Shown here in pieces: positions 24,348 through 32,837 of a DNA stretch of 40,099 bases (positions are counted from its first letter, which is position 1; each line of letters starts with the position of its first letter). The stretch is taken from contig JBJEJD010000160.1 in assembly GCA_051877705.1 (NCBI GenBank), positions 1-40,099 on the forward strand, given 5' to 3'. The notes beneath the pieces were generated by a model that did no database searches, was not told where the DNA came from, and saw nothing but the letters and a program-made list of their open reading frames with translations. Both the position numbers and the translations under genes were made by a program. The DNA is from Coprococcus_A sp051877705. GTDB lineage: Bacteria > Bacillota > Clostridia > Lachnospirales > Lachnospiraceae.

Positions 24348-24794
24348 ATGAAGATTATTTTAATTCAGGATGTTAAGACGCTTGGTAAAAAGGGTGATAC
24401 TGTTAATGTGAATGATGGATATGCAAGGAATTTTATCTTGCCTAAGAAACTTGGCATTGAAGCAACAGCCAAAAATATCAACGATTTAAAACTGCAGAAA
24501 GCCAATGAAGAAAAGAAGGCCAGGGAGCTTTATGAGGCTGCGCTGTCTTTTGCAGAGGAGATAAAAGATAAGTCGGTTACAGTAAGTATCAAGACAGGAG
24601 AAGGCGGAAGAACCTTTGGTTCCATTTCCTCCAAGGAAATTGCTGCTGCATATAAGAGCCAGCTGAATGTGGAAATTGACAAGAAAAAATTGCAGCTGCC
24701 GGAACCGGTTCGCTCACTGGGCGTTTACAAGGTGCCTTATAAGGTACATCCAAAGGTAACAGCAGAATTGACGGTAAAGGTAGCTGAAGCATAG
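24348..24794 (+). CDS. rplI: 50S ribosomal protein L9
   Basis: This 148-residue protein has the standard L9 length. The N-terminal domain is diagnostic (KIILIQDVKTLGKKGD, then GYARNFILPKKL), followed by the long connecting helix and the C-terminal domain (GRTFGSISSKEIAAA). It binds 23S rRNA at the base of the L1 stalk. The start at 24348 abuts the gdpP stop, with GGAAGGAGAGA as ribosome site inside gdpP. Confidence 0.97.
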   Translation: MKIILIQDVKTLGKKGDTVNVNDGYARNFILPKKLGIEATAKNINDLKLQKANEEKKARELYEAALSFAEEIKDKSVTVSIKTGEGGRTFGSISSKEIAAAYKSQLNVEIDKKKLQLPEPVRSLGVYKVPYKVHPKVTAELTVKVAEA

Positions 24795-24822
24795 TATCAG
24801 AATTGTACAGGAGGCAAGAGTC

Positions 24823-26154
24823 GTGGATGAAGCGATTATTAAGAGGATTCTGCCCCACAGTATTGAAGCGGAAAAGGCTGTTATAGGCTCGATGATCATG
24901 GATGCGGACGCTGTTGTGGCTGCATCTGAGATCATTACCGGCGATGATTTTTATCAGCGCCAGTATGGCATTATTTTTGATTCCATGCTGGAACTTTATA
25001 ATGAAGGCAAACCGGTAGATGTTCTGACTTTGCAGGAACGTCTGAAGATGAAGGATGTGCCTGAAGAATTCTCCAGCATAGAATTTATCAGTGAACTGGT
25101 CAGCAGTGTGCCTACATCTGCCAATGTCCGGCACTATGCTCGGACTGTCGGAGAGAATGCCACATTGCGGCGTCTGATACATGTCAATGAAGAGATTGCC
25201 AATGCCTGTTATCAACATAAGGACTCTGTCGAGGACATCATGAGTGTCACAGAGAAGCGTATATTTGATGTGCTTCAAAAGAAGACAGCAGATGATTATG
25301 TGCCGATTAAAGATGTGGTATTATCGGTTATTGACAAGATTGAAGCGGCAGCACGCCATAAGGGAACTGTAACGGGACTGGCTACGGGCTTTTATGATCT
25401 GGATTATAAGACTTCCGGATTGCAGCCATCGGATCTTATTCTGATTGCAGCCAGGCCGTCCATGGGAAAAACGGCATTTGTTTTGAATCTTGCTCAGTAT
25501 ATGTGTGTAAAGAATCATGTGCCGACAGCCATATTCAGTCTGGAAATGTCAAAAGATCAGCTGGTAAATCGTATGCTGTCCATGGAATCCAGAGTGGATT
25601 CTCAGTCCATGAGAACCGGTAATCTCCAGACAGCAGACTGGGAAAAGCTGATCGAGAGCGCTGGTGTCATCAGTACGGCCCCGTTGATCATCGATGATAC
25701 GCCGGGTATTTCCATTACGGAACTGAGGTCAAAATGCAGAAAATATAAATTGGAAAATGATCTGGGACTGGTCATTATTGATTACCTTCAGTTGATGACA
25801 GGCGGCAGCCGAAAGCAGGAATCCAGACAGCAGGAGATTTCGGAAATATCGCGTTCTCTGAAGGCCCTGGCAAGAGAAATCAATGCACCGGTCATTGCTC
25901 TGTCTCAGCTGAGCCGTGCCTGTGAGACAAGACCTGATCACCGTCCGATGCTGTCGGATCTGCGTGAATCGGGAGCTATTGAGCAGGATGCAGACGTTGT
26001 CATGTTTTTGTATCGAGATGATTATTACAATAAGGATACAGATAAGAAAAATATTTCAGAAGTTATCATAGCCAAGCAGCGAAATGGTCCTATCGGAACT
26101 GTGGAGCTGGTATGGCTGCCGAACTACACAAAATTTGCAAACAAAGAGAAGTAG
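24823..26154 (+). CDS. dnaB: Replicative DNA helicase
   Basis: This 443-residue protein is of normal DnaB length. The start is GTG at 24823, 8 bases after AGGAGG. The N-terminal helical domain (IEAEKAVIGSMIMD) is followed by the RecA-like motor with Walker A ARPSMGKTAF, Walker B VIIDYLQLM and QEISEISRSLKALA. DnaB unwinds DNA ahead of the replisome as a hexamer. It is the third gene of the gdpP-rplI-dnaB operon, 28 bases after rplI, and is followed by a very long inverted repeat. Confidence 0.97.
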   Translation: MDEAIIKRILPHSIEAEKAVIGSMIMDADAVVAASEIITGDDFYQRQYGIIFDSMLELYNEGKPVDVLTLQERLKMKDVPEEFSSIEFISELVSSVPTSANVRHYARTVGENATLRRLIHVNEEIANACYQHKDSVEDIMSVTEKRIFDVLQKKTADDYVPIKDVVLSVIDKIEAAARHKGTVTGLATGFYDLDYKTSGLQPSDLILIAARPSMGKTAFVLNLAQYMCVKNHVPTAIFSLEMSKDQLVNRMLSMESRVDSQSMRTGNLQTADWEKLIESAGVISTAPLIIDDTPGISITELRSKCRKYKLENDLGLVIIDYLQLMTGGSRKQESRQQEISEISRSLKALAREINAPVIALSQLSRACETRPDHRPMLSDLRESGAIEQDADVVMFLYRDDYYNKDTDKKNISEVIIAKQRNGPIGTVELVWLPNYTKFANKEK

Positions 26155-26157
26155 CTC

Positions 26158-26229
26158 ATGACCATAGAAAGATACCCCTGGGAACATGCTCATCGCAAAT
26201 CGTTTCCAGGGGTATCTTTCTATGGTCAT
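26158..26229. repeat. Long inverted repeat behind dnaB (terminator-like)
   Basis: The 27-base arm at 26158-26184 (beginning ATGACCATAGAAAGATACC) pairs with 26203-26229, with a single G/T mismatch and an 18-base loop. It starts three bases after the dnaB stop. The stem is far longer than a typical terminator and lacks a clear T-tract, so a small palindromic element or RNase III-type processing site is also possible. Confidence 0.8.
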
Positions 26230-26414
26230 TGCGCCTGGAGAAAAGAAGGAGAATAGTTTTCAGAGAGGTTTTCATTAGGTACAGCCATTATCAGAAATAC
26301 AATTTTTCGCATGTTCTGCCGGGATATTGAAAGCCGGGACTTTTTATTTGCAGGATGATATGGATAAAGGTGTTTTTTTGTCATGGCAGGGCGATAAATT
26401 TGGATATGAAAAAT

Positions 26415-26442
26415 TTGATAAATTAATGAACTTTGTTATAAT
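26415..26442 (+). promoter_or_regulatory. Promoter of the MerR-like regulator gene
   Basis: TTGATA (26415-26420), 16-base spacer, consensus TATAAT (26437-26442). The gap from dnaB (361 bases) otherwise holds the palindrome at 26158 and no gene that I can support. Confidence 0.6.
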
Positions 26443-26515
26443 GGTATCAACAGGCATCCCAACTGGTACTTCTACAACAGATAAATATATTTAAATGGAT
26501 TGATGGAGGTAGCCA

Positions 26516-27241
26516 ATGGCAGAAACGAGATATATTATATCGGATGCGGCAAAAATGATTAATGTGGAACCGCATGTTCTGAGATACTGGGAAGAGGAAC
26601 TGGCCATAGAGATTCCAAGAAACGAACTCGGACATCGTTATTATACGGAAAAAGAAATACAGTTATTCGAAAATATCAGGGATCTGAAGGAAAAGGGATT
26701 TCAACTGAAAGCAATAAAGCTGATTATTACAACTCTGAATGAGGATGCTCCTTTTGAAAAGAAAGAGGATGTGGAAGAGGAACCTGTTCTTGAGGAAGAG
26801 CTGGCAGCCGTACAGCCGGTGAAGGAAAAGATGAGTACGAAAGACGGGGAAAACAGTAAGGAAAATGAGACAAGTGAAGGAAGTGGTCAGATCAATACTA
26901 TACAGACGGGGATTCAGGCAGCCGGGATTTCATCGGAAGATAAAATGAAGCATTTCAAATATATTATGGATGCAATTGTGACGGAAGCTCTGCAGAACAA
27001 TAATCTGCGTCTGGAGGATGCCATGGCGGTTCAGGTGACAGATGTGGTCATGCAGGAACTGGGCAGGATGGAGGAGAGGCAGGAGCAGCAGTCAGAGAGA
27101 TATTATAAATTGTTGGATGAGACTATACGGGGAAAACAGCGCGCAGTTCAGGAAGTGGCTGCTGCTAAAGTGCCTTCTTACGCTGTTCCAAAGGCTCCCC
27201 GGAGAAAAAGAGGATTATTTAAAAAACACTATAAATATTAG
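26516..27241 (+). CDS. MerR-type helix-turn-helix regulator with long C-terminal extension
   Basis: This 241-residue protein starts at 26516 after ATGGAGGTAGCCA. Residues 6-75 form the MerR winged helix (YIISDAAKMINVEPHVLRYWEEE, then GHRYYTEKEIQLFENIRDLKEKGF). The rest is unlike classical MerR sensors: an acidic low-complexity segment (about 85-140, Glu/Lys/Ser/Thr-rich) and a helical, Gln/Glu-rich region, ending in a strongly basic tail (PRRKRGLFKKHYKY). There are no metal-binding cysteines. Such proteins are common in Lachnospiraceae and their target genes are unknown. It has its own promoter. Confidence 0.85.
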   Translation: MAETRYIISDAAKMINVEPHVLRYWEEELAIEIPRNELGHRYYTEKEIQLFENIRDLKEKGFQLKAIKLIITTLNEDAPFEKKEDVEEEPVLEEELAAVQPVKEKMSTKDGENSKENETSEGSGQINTIQTGIQAAGISSEDKMKHFKYIMDAIVTEALQNNNLRLEDAMAVQVTDVVMQELGRMEERQEQQSERYYKLLDETIRGKQRAVQEVAAAKVPSYAVPKAPRRKRGLFKKHYKY

Positions 27242-27276
27242 ATAGTATGATGATCCTGTTTGCACAGCCGGAAGAA

Positions 27277-27328
27277 ATACATAGAGCTGCAGCGTTGCTA
27301 TCAAAATAGTCGCTGCAGCTCTATGTAT
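27277..27328. terminator. Bidirectional terminator between the MerR-like and DUF1858 genes
   Basis: ATACATAGAGCTGCAGCG (27277-27294) and CGCTGCAGCTCTATGTAT (27311-27328) form a perfect 18-base stem. The genes are convergent, ending at 27241 and 27354. Confidence 0.75.
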
Positions 27329-27353
27329 ACCTGCATATTGTAATCACGTATGA

Positions 27354-27566
27354 TTAGTTGTTGGCTGCGAGGAACTCGTTGATTTTGTCAACTAATGCCT
27401 GCGGATCAATGCCATGAACAAAAGCTGCTTCTTCGATGGTCTCACCCTGAGATGAAGGGCAGCCAAGGCAGTGCATGCCGATACCTAAAAGAATAGGTGC
27501 TACGTTGGCATCGATACGGAGAAGATCTCCAATCATTGTGTCTTTTGTGACAACAGCTGCTGCCAT
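27354..27566 (-). CDS. DUF1858 redox-disulfide domain protein
   Basis: This is a 70-residue protein. The start at 27566 follows AGGAGTGATATT; the in-frame extension to 27638 is AT-rich promoter DNA. KDTMIGDLLRID and GIGMHCLGCPSSQGETIEEAA are the family core, with a C-x-x-C pair (CLGC) thought to act as a redox disulfide. The domain is often fused to or encoded near hybrid-cluster or ScdA-type proteins. Here it is divergent from a ferredoxin gene, consistent with a redox role. Its biochemical function is not established. Confidence 0.9.
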   Translation of the reverse strand: MAAAVVTKDTMIGDLLRIDANVAPILLGIGMHCLGCPSSQGETIEEAAFVHGIDPQALVDKINEFLAANN

Positions 27567-27674
27567 AATATCACTCCTTTCGTAATATGCGGAGACCGCA
27601 TCTGATGGTATTATAATATACTTTATAATTTTTTGCAATAAAGAGGAATTTTATTTATTTGTACAAGATTCCAC

Positions 27675-27703
27675 TTGTATTCAGTATCGTTTTGTTATAA
27701 AAT
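27675..27703 (+). promoter_or_regulatory. Promoter of the ferredoxin gene
   Basis: TTGTAT (27675-27680), 17-base spacer, TAAAAT (27698-27703), with an alternative TATAAA at 27696. A short leader precedes AAGGAGG. Confidence 0.45.
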
Positions 27704-27751
27704 ATATTCGTATGAAAATATTATTTATCATTAATAAGGAGGTATTCTATT

Positions 27752-27922
27752 ATGGCATACGTAATTTCTGATGCTTGTGTTTCCTGTGGTACATGTGCAG
27801 GCGAATGTCCTGTTGGCGCTATTTCTGAAGGTGATGGCAAGTACGTTATCGATGCTGGTGCATGTCTTGACTGCGGTTCCTGTGCAGGCGCTTGCCCAAC
27901 AGAGGCTATTTCTCAGGAATAA
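27752..27922 (+). CDS. Two-cluster [4Fe-4S] clostridial ferredoxin
   Basis: This is a 56-residue protein starting at 27752 after AAGGAGGTATTCTAT. It contains two C-x2-C-x2-C-x3-C-P motifs, CVSCGTCAGECP and CLDCGSCAGACP, each holding one [4Fe-4S] cluster. The length, the duplicated architecture and the absence of extensions are those of classical clostridial ferredoxin. It carries low-potential electrons between pyruvate:ferredoxin oxidoreductase, hydrogenase and Rnf or Bcd-Etf. It is monocistronic with a strong terminator, and its codon use suggests high expression. Confidence 0.97.
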   Translation: MAYVISDACVSCGTCAGECPVGAISEGDGKYVIDAGACLDCGSCAGACPTEAISQE

Positions 27923-27956
27923 TTTTGTTACCCGGGTTATCCGGTTGATTAGGAAG

Positions 27957-27993
27957 CAAAAAGGTTACTATACATTGTATAGTAACCTTTTTT
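27957..27993 (+). terminator. Terminator of the ferredoxin gene (bidirectional)
   Basis: AAAAAGGTTACTATAC and GTATAGTAACCTTTTT form a 16-base perfect stem with T-tract to 27993. It also lies behind the convergent mecA gene. Confidence 0.93.
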
Positions 27994-28028
27994 GATGATT
28001 TTTATTCTTTTTATTGGGTAGAATTAAA

Positions 28029-28808
28029 TTACAGACTTCTGAGAATCTGCAGTGCATTCTCACGAATAATGGTCTCATAGTGCTCATCATAATAATACAG
28101 AGTATTGGCACTTGCTTTCTGGCATGATCCGAACTCCGAAGCGAGGTGGCACACGCCATTGAAGGTGGAAGCAGCGATGCCTTTGTTAGAAAGAACAAGA
28201 TAAAAATGCTGATTCTTTGGATTTTTGTAAAGCGTATTGCCGCAGTCATGATCTTCAGGGAGAAGAGTACTCAGGCGGGAAACATCTTCCAGCGTACGGA
28301 ATTCGTAAATCCTGAACAGAAACTGTGATTCTTCAGTTCCCGCATCATCCCCAGCATCGGGAATTGAAACGGAATCGTTGGTCTCGTTTTTATGAAGTAT
28401 ATTGGTGTCGACAGCTTTGGCCAGAATATCGTTGCTGAGACGCTTAAATATATCCAGAATCTCTTCGGTGCCTGTGTAGATGACATCGTCTTCATCATCA
28501 GTCGCATCCTGCTCGTCAGGAAACGGTGTAAATTTAGAAAAACGTGTATCAAGCTCTTCCGGGTCCTCCACCTTTGTTACGATCAACATAATACATTCAT
28601 TGGAGATTGGAATAGCTTCTATAATTAAAGGAATATTATCTGCCTCAAAACCAAGTTCATCAGAAGCCTGCATCATCATTTCGCGGAAAAGCGCCTTGGC
28701 TTTCTCTGTACCATAGGCCAGCTCACTGATCTTAAGTTCACGGTCTGCCAGATCGCTGCGGGTCAGCGTACAGCGTATCTGATTTTCACTGATGCGTTCT
28801 AATTTCAT
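28029..28808 (-). CDS. mecA: Adaptor protein MecA
   Basis: This is a 259-residue protein. The start at 28808 follows AGGAGTGATAAC; the upstream ATG at 28847 lies before that site. The N-terminus MKLERISENQIRCTL is the MecA substrate-binding domain, followed by an acidic linker (TDDEDD), and a C-terminal domain binding ClpC (FLFRIYEFRTLEDVSRLS, ending in NALQILRSL). MecA delivers regulators such as ComK to ClpCP for degradation. The gene stands alone, convergent with the ferredoxin gene. Confidence 0.92.
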   Translation of the reverse strand: MKLERISENQIRCTLTRSDLADRELKISELAYGTEKAKALFREMMMQASDELGFEADNIPLIIEAIPISNECIMLIVTKVEDPEELDTRFSKFTPFPDEQDATDDEDDVIYTGTEEILDIFKRLSNDILAKAVDTNILHKNETNDSVSIPDAGDDAGTEESQFLFRIYEFRTLEDVSRLSTLLPEDHDCGNTLYKNPKNQHFYLVLSNKGIAASTFNGVCHLASEFGSCQKASANTLYYYDEHYETIIRENALQILRSL

Positions 28809-28847
28809 GTTATCACTCCTTTCCATGCAAAAATTGAAACATAGCAA

Positions 28848-29262
28848 TCAATTTCTCTTTCTGCCGGTATCTACATTATAGCGATTATTTAATTGGCTGT
28901 AAAGGGGAAAACAGGCTGGATTTTATTCAGGCAGAATAGGACTGTCGATGCATTGTGGAAGATGTCGGCAGATAATGGTGTATGTCAGATGATGATAATT
29001 GATGGTTATATTTGCGGCTGTTATGATTATTATATGTCTGATGTACAGTATCTTTACATGGAAAAATGCAGATGCACAGGGAATTAATTGGCAGTTGTAT
29101 ATATAACATATCACAGAGATGCACTGGCCGGAAAATGGTGAATAGAGAGCATTTTTCAGGATACTATCGATAAAAAGTGGTAGAAAAGGGGGTGTTTTTC
29201 CATTTTTTTTATAAAAAATGGAAGAAAATAGCGGCTTTGATGTTTTTTTAGGACTTCAAATG
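28848..29262. other. Intergenic region without a supported gene
   Basis: Between mecA and the membrane-protein gene at 29326, about 500 bases contain only short open frames on both strands, without ribosome sites or recognisable products. The one clear structure is an A/T-rich stem at 29198-29223 (TTCCATTTTTT/AAAAAATGGAA). I see no tRNA or known riboswitch. Confidence 0.55.
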
Positions 29263-29291
29263 TTGCTGGATTGATGGCTATGTAGTATAAT
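29263..29291 (+). promoter_or_regulatory. Promoter of the membrane protein/GH18 operon
   Basis: TTGCTG (29263-29268), 17-base spacer, consensus TATAAT (29286-29291), with the gene starting at 29326 after TAGGAGTCTGTTTGT. Confidence 0.55.
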
Positions 29292-29325
29292 CATAAAATA
29301 AGTATATGAATAGGAGTCTGTTTGT

Positions 29326-29970
29326 ATGGGAGTGAAAACAGAGTATACGGCAGGCCGGGGACTTCGCAGAAAAGCGGTGTTTTTCTGGATCCTGTCAGGT
29401 GTACTGATCGCAGTCTCTGTTGGCAGTGTCCTGTTGTACAGGAATCCATGGCTTGTTCACAGGCTGGATGCCGATCAGGCAACGGCAGAAGTGCTTGAGA
29501 GAATAGCAGAGAGCAGCTCGCCTTATATCAAAATTGACGGAATGGAACTGTCTTTTACCGGATATTATAAAGTTGATAATGACGGTGATGTATGTTCCTA
29601 TTGTTACATGGGCGCTATTGGTGATGATTATATACTGGCTGATCTGCCGGCAGATGATCACGGAGCTATGTTGGAGGAGGCTGCGTCAGAGAATAAAGTT
29701 CTGAAGAACTTTACTTTATGCGGACAGCTGGTACAGGGAGATGAGATGACTGCCTGTCTTGCAGAGGCTGAGAATATGCCGGTGGAGGAATACAGGGCAT
29801 ATTATCGTATGTCTGATGTGGAGGTACTTGAATATGGCAGTGATCAGGAGAGAGTGCGTATTTATCAGTTAATGTTCATCGTATTGGCCGCAGGGACATT
29901 GGCTGTTGGATGTATTCTTTTGTCTGAGTCAAAGATTGCTGAAGAAGAATCAAAGGAGGAAAGCATCTGA
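29326..29970 (+). CDS. Hypothetical membrane protein with two terminal transmembrane helices
   Basis: This is a 214-residue protein of unknown family. There is a hydrophobic helix at residues 17-37 preceded by basic residues, an acidic extracytoplasmic domain of about 140 residues with three cysteines (YCYM and LCGQ region), then a second helix at about 183-202 and a short acidic cytoplasmic tail. The topology is N-in, loop-out, C-in. It is followed 28 bases later by the GH18 hydrolase, with a promoter upstream of the pair, so a role at the cell surface or in wall remodelling is inferred. Confidence 0.8.
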   Translation: MGVKTEYTAGRGLRRKAVFFWILSGVLIAVSVGSVLLYRNPWLVHRLDADQATAEVLERIAESSSPYIKIDGMELSFTGYYKVDNDGDVCSYCYMGAIGDDYILADLPADDHGAMLEEAASENKVLKNFTLCGQLVQGDEMTACLAEAENMPVEEYRAYYRMSDVEVLEYGSDQERVRIYQLMFIVLAAGTLAVGCILLSESKIAEEESKEESI

Positions 29971-29998
29971 CAATTGTCAGTGTTCGAAGGAGGAACCG

Positions 29999-31738
29999 AT
30001 GAAAAAGGTATTGCCGATATTAATTGTTATTTTGCTGATTATAGGTGTCAGCGGCGGGATTGCATGGAATCTGCTGGCCAGCAGATATAAGCCGACGGAG
30101 GATTTCATGGATTATGCTTCAGAACTGGGCCTTGGGGAGAATGAATATACGATTACATTGAATCATGAGTTGCTGCAGGAAGACCGGGCAGTCAATATTG
30201 ATGGACGTGTGTATCTGAGTATGGAACTGGTGACAGGTTCATTGAATACAAGATTTTATTGGGATGAAAATGAACAGCTTTTTTTGTTCTCGACGCCAAC
30301 GGAACTGATGCTGATTTCGCCTGATACTCAGAATTATACGGTTCGTACCTGGAGTGACAGCAGTGATGGAGATGAAGGCTATGTGATTGTCCGGACATAT
30401 AATGAACGGTATTATGTGGCAGCAGAGTATGTTGTTTCACATACCCGGATAGAATATACTGAATATACGGATCCGAATCGCGTGGTTATCGAGACAAAAT
30501 GGTCAGATGAGCAGGTAGTCAGAGCTGACGAGAATGCAGCCATACGTTATAAAGGCGGTATTAAGAGTGAAGTTTTGCGCAATGCTTCTGCGGATGAACA
30601 ACTGGTTTTGCTCGAAGCCTTTGATGACTGGAGTAATGTTGCCACAGAAGATGGTTATATTGGCTGGGTAGAGAATAAATATCTGTCTGAGCCGCAGACG
30701 GTGACAGCGGAGGCCCCGGATTTTGACGAGCCGGAGTATACCAGCATCCATAAGGACTACAAGATCAATATGGGATGGCATCAGGTCATGAGTGAGACAG
30801 CCAACAGTACTCTTTCAAATGTGCTGGCTTCTACATCCGGTATTAATACTCTGTCACCGACATGGTTCTCCTTTGCTGATACAGATGGAACAGTGAAATC
30901 CATTGCTACTCAGGATTATGTGGATACCTGTCATGCCCAGGGAATTGAAGTATGGGCACTTTTTTCCAATGAATTTCCGGCGGATGATGGTGAAAAATAT
31001 TTTAATACAGCTAAGACAGATGAAGTTCTTAGCCAGACATCCAGAAGGACATTGGTTATCAGTCAGATTATAGATTATGTTACGGGATACAATATAGATG
31101 GCATTAATATTGATTTTGAGGGTATTTCACAGGAGGGAGCAGATGATTATATTCAGTTCATCCGCGAACTGTCCATTGCGTGCCGTGCCAATAATATTGT
31201 GCTGTCAATTGACAACTATGTACCGAAGTATACTTATTACTATAATCGCAGAGAACAGGGAATCGTTGCGGATTATGTTGTGATTATGGGTTATGATGAG
31301 ACTACGGCCGGTTCGGATACTCCGGGACCTGTAGCGTCGCTTGGTTTCGTGAAAGAAGGTATTGAGGATACATTGGCTGTTGTGGATAAATCGAAGGTCA
31401 TCAATGGTATTCCTTTCTATAGCCGGGTATGGGCCAGCACTGAATCGGGAGAAGTTGTTGCTTCTGAATCAATGGCCTGTGGTATGACTGAGGCACTGGG
31501 ATATCTGACGAATCATGGGGTGACGCCGCAGTTCATTGATGATGTCGGTTTAAATTACGGCAGTTATATATCTGATATCAATGGTTATTTCTATGAGATA
31601 TGGCTTCAGGATGCTACGGCGGTAACGGAAGAGATGAAGTTGATCCAGGAATATGATCTGGCAGGTGTAGCTGCCTGGAAGATAGGTTTTGAAAGCGGTA
31701 AGGAAATCTGGGATATTATTGAAAGTTTTCTGCAATAG
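29999..31738 (+). CDS. Membrane-anchored glycoside hydrolase family 18 protein (cell wall/spore cortex type)
   Basis: This is a 579-residue protein. The start at 29999 follows GAAGGAGGAACCG; the longer frame from 29906 overlaps the previous gene. Residues 4-23 form an uncleaved signal anchor. A beta-rich wall-binding region follows (VNIDGRVYLSMELV, similar to copper-amine-oxidase-like repeats), an SH3-like segment ending in GWVENKYLSEP, then the GH18 barrel from about residue 260. The catalytic motif DxxDxDxE is present as DGINIDFEG. In clostridia and bacilli such proteins (YaaH/SleL/YdhD types) act on peptidoglycan or cortex. The following amidase gene supports wall turnover. Confidence 0.9.
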   Translation: MKKVLPILIVILLIIGVSGGIAWNLLASRYKPTEDFMDYASELGLGENEYTITLNHELLQEDRAVNIDGRVYLSMELVTGSLNTRFYWDENEQLFLFSTPTELMLISPDTQNYTVRTWSDSSDGDEGYVIVRTYNERYYVAAEYVVSHTRIEYTEYTDPNRVVIETKWSDEQVVRADENAAIRYKGGIKSEVLRNASADEQLVLLEAFDDWSNVATEDGYIGWVENKYLSEPQTVTAEAPDFDEPEYTSIHKDYKINMGWHQVMSETANSTLSNVLASTSGINTLSPTWFSFADTDGTVKSIATQDYVDTCHAQGIEVWALFSNEFPADDGEKYFNTAKTDEVLSQTSRRTLVISQIIDYVTGYNIDGINIDFEGISQEGADDYIQFIRELSIACRANNIVLSIDNYVPKYTYYYNRREQGIVADYVVIMGYDETTAGSDTPGPVASLGFVKEGIEDTLAVVDKSKVINGIPFYSRVWASTESGEVVASESMACGMTEALGYLTNHGVTPQFIDDVGLNYGSYISDINGYFYEIWLQDATAVTEEMKLIQEYDLAGVAAWKIGFESGKEIWDIIESFLQ

Positions 31739-31778
31739 TGCGGAAGTTTCATGGTAAACCGTATGATGGGATAGGAAA

Positions 31779-31838
31779 AGCTCTGTCTGCATATATTGAG
31801 TCTGAGGATTTAAATATATGCAGGCAGGGCTTTTTTTG
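31779..31838 (+). terminator. Terminator after the GH18 gene, overlapping the amidase start
   Basis: CTCTGTCTGCATATAT (from 31781) pairs with ATATATGCAGGCAGGG (to about 31829), followed by seven Ts. The right arm contains the ATG (31818) predicted as the amidase start, so termination and amidase translation are mutually exclusive for one transcript. Confidence 0.75.
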
Positions 31839-32576
31839 GTGAAAAAAATCGTACAGACGGTGATTTTATGGGGACTTATTCTGGCGGTGGTATTTCTCGT
31901 GCTGGAATGGCGAAAAGGGTATACAGAACATCTGGAGGTAATGGCACCTGTGCCGTTTATTGTCATTGACAGTGGACATGGTTTTTTTGATGCCGGAAAA
32001 ACGGGAATTAACGGAGCAGTGGAGAAGGAAATCAATCTGGCTATTGCAAAAAAGCTCCGCAGCAATTTAGTGCAGCAGGGATATGAGGTTCGGATGACCA
32101 GAGAAGATGATGAGACTCTGTATGACGGCAGCTGTCCTGATACAAAACAGGAAGACATGAAAAAAAGAGTGGCGTTAATGAATGATTCGGGATGTCTGCT
32201 GGCAGTCAGTATTCACCAGAACAGTTTTACCGCGGAAAAATATAAAGGAGCCCAGGTCTTTTATTATACCGGATCGGAGGAAAGCCAGCGGCTGGCGGCC
32301 TCTATTCAACAGTCTTTCCTTGAATTGTTGGATGATACAAATACAAGGAAGGAAAAGGCCAATTCGGATTACTATTTATTGAAAAAAACGATCGTTCCTG
32401 CGGTTATATGTGAATGCGGATTCCTGAGCAACAGCGAAGAAGCGGCACTGCTTGTTACGGATGAATATCAGGAGAAAGCAGCATGGGCCATAACAGTTGG
32501 AATATTAAGATATCTGAACAATTCAACTGAAATGCAGGCAGACACTGTATCGACGGGTGACATCATAATGAATTAG
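31818..32576 (+). CDS. N-acetylmuramoyl-L-alanine amidase (CwlD-like, Amidase_3)
   Basis: This is a 252-residue secreted or membrane-anchored zinc amidase. One hydrophobic helix lies near residues 10-30. PFIVIDSGHGFFDAGK holds the first zinc His, with the Glu ligand in AVEKEINL, SIHQNSF the second His region, and VICECGFLSN the catalytic Glu motif. It cleaves the amide between MurNAc and L-Ala in peptidoglycan; CwlD acts in spore cortex maturation, but a vegetative role is possible. The start is uncertain: ATG 31818 has GAGGA nine bases upstream but lies inside the terminator; GTG 31839 would give the more typical MKKIVQTV N-terminus. Confidence 0.88.
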   Translation: MQAGLFLVKKIVQTVILWGLILAVVFLVLEWRKGYTEHLEVMAPVPFIVIDSGHGFFDAGKTGINGAVEKEINLAIAKKLRSNLVQQGYEVRMTREDDETLYDGSCPDTKQEDMKKRVALMNDSGCLLAVSIHQNSFTAEKYKGAQVFYYTGSEESQRLAASIQQSFLELLDDTNTRKEKANSDYYLLKKTIVPAVICECGFLSNSEEAALLVTDEYQEKAAWAITVGILRYLNNSTEMQADTVSTGDIIMN

Positions 32577-32587
32577 ATAAGAAAAAT

Positions 32588-32605
32588 GGCAGCCCAGTGG
32601 CTGCC
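32588..32605 (+). terminator. Short hairpin after the amidase gene
   Basis: GGCAGCC, loop CAGT, GGCTGCC, 12 bases past the stop. No T-tract, so terminator activity is uncertain. Confidence 0.45.
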
Positions 32606-32722
32606 TGTAAGGGGAAGGTATATATTTAAAAAGGGATTAAGAAATTGTCATTTGCTATGGTCATATATTATCATATGCTCATTTATAAGTGTTAACAAAG
32701 ATAAAAGAATTATACATTAAAA

Positions 32723-32756
32723 ATTGCACAAAATGACGACTTGATTCTTGTGCAAT
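32723..32756 (+). other. Stem-loop upstream of the surface-protein gene
   Basis: ATTGCACAA (32723-32731) and TTGTGCAAT (32748-32756) form a perfect 9-base inverted repeat about 80 bases before the start. It could be an operator or a leader hairpin. Confidence 0.45.
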
Positions 32757-32837
32757 GTCACGATTGATGCTTGTGAACACATATTTTCTTTTTTGTTTGG
32801 ACATAATGCTCATAAAAGCACAAACAAGAAAGGTGAT

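Noticed and set aside
26112..26330. 72-codon frame after dnaB
   Set aside because: It begins inside dnaB and runs across the inverted repeat; no ribosome site.
28893..29124. 64-codon frames on both strands between mecA and the membrane protein
   Set aside because: Neither has a ribosome site or recognisable sequence; they are AT-rich intergenic shadows.
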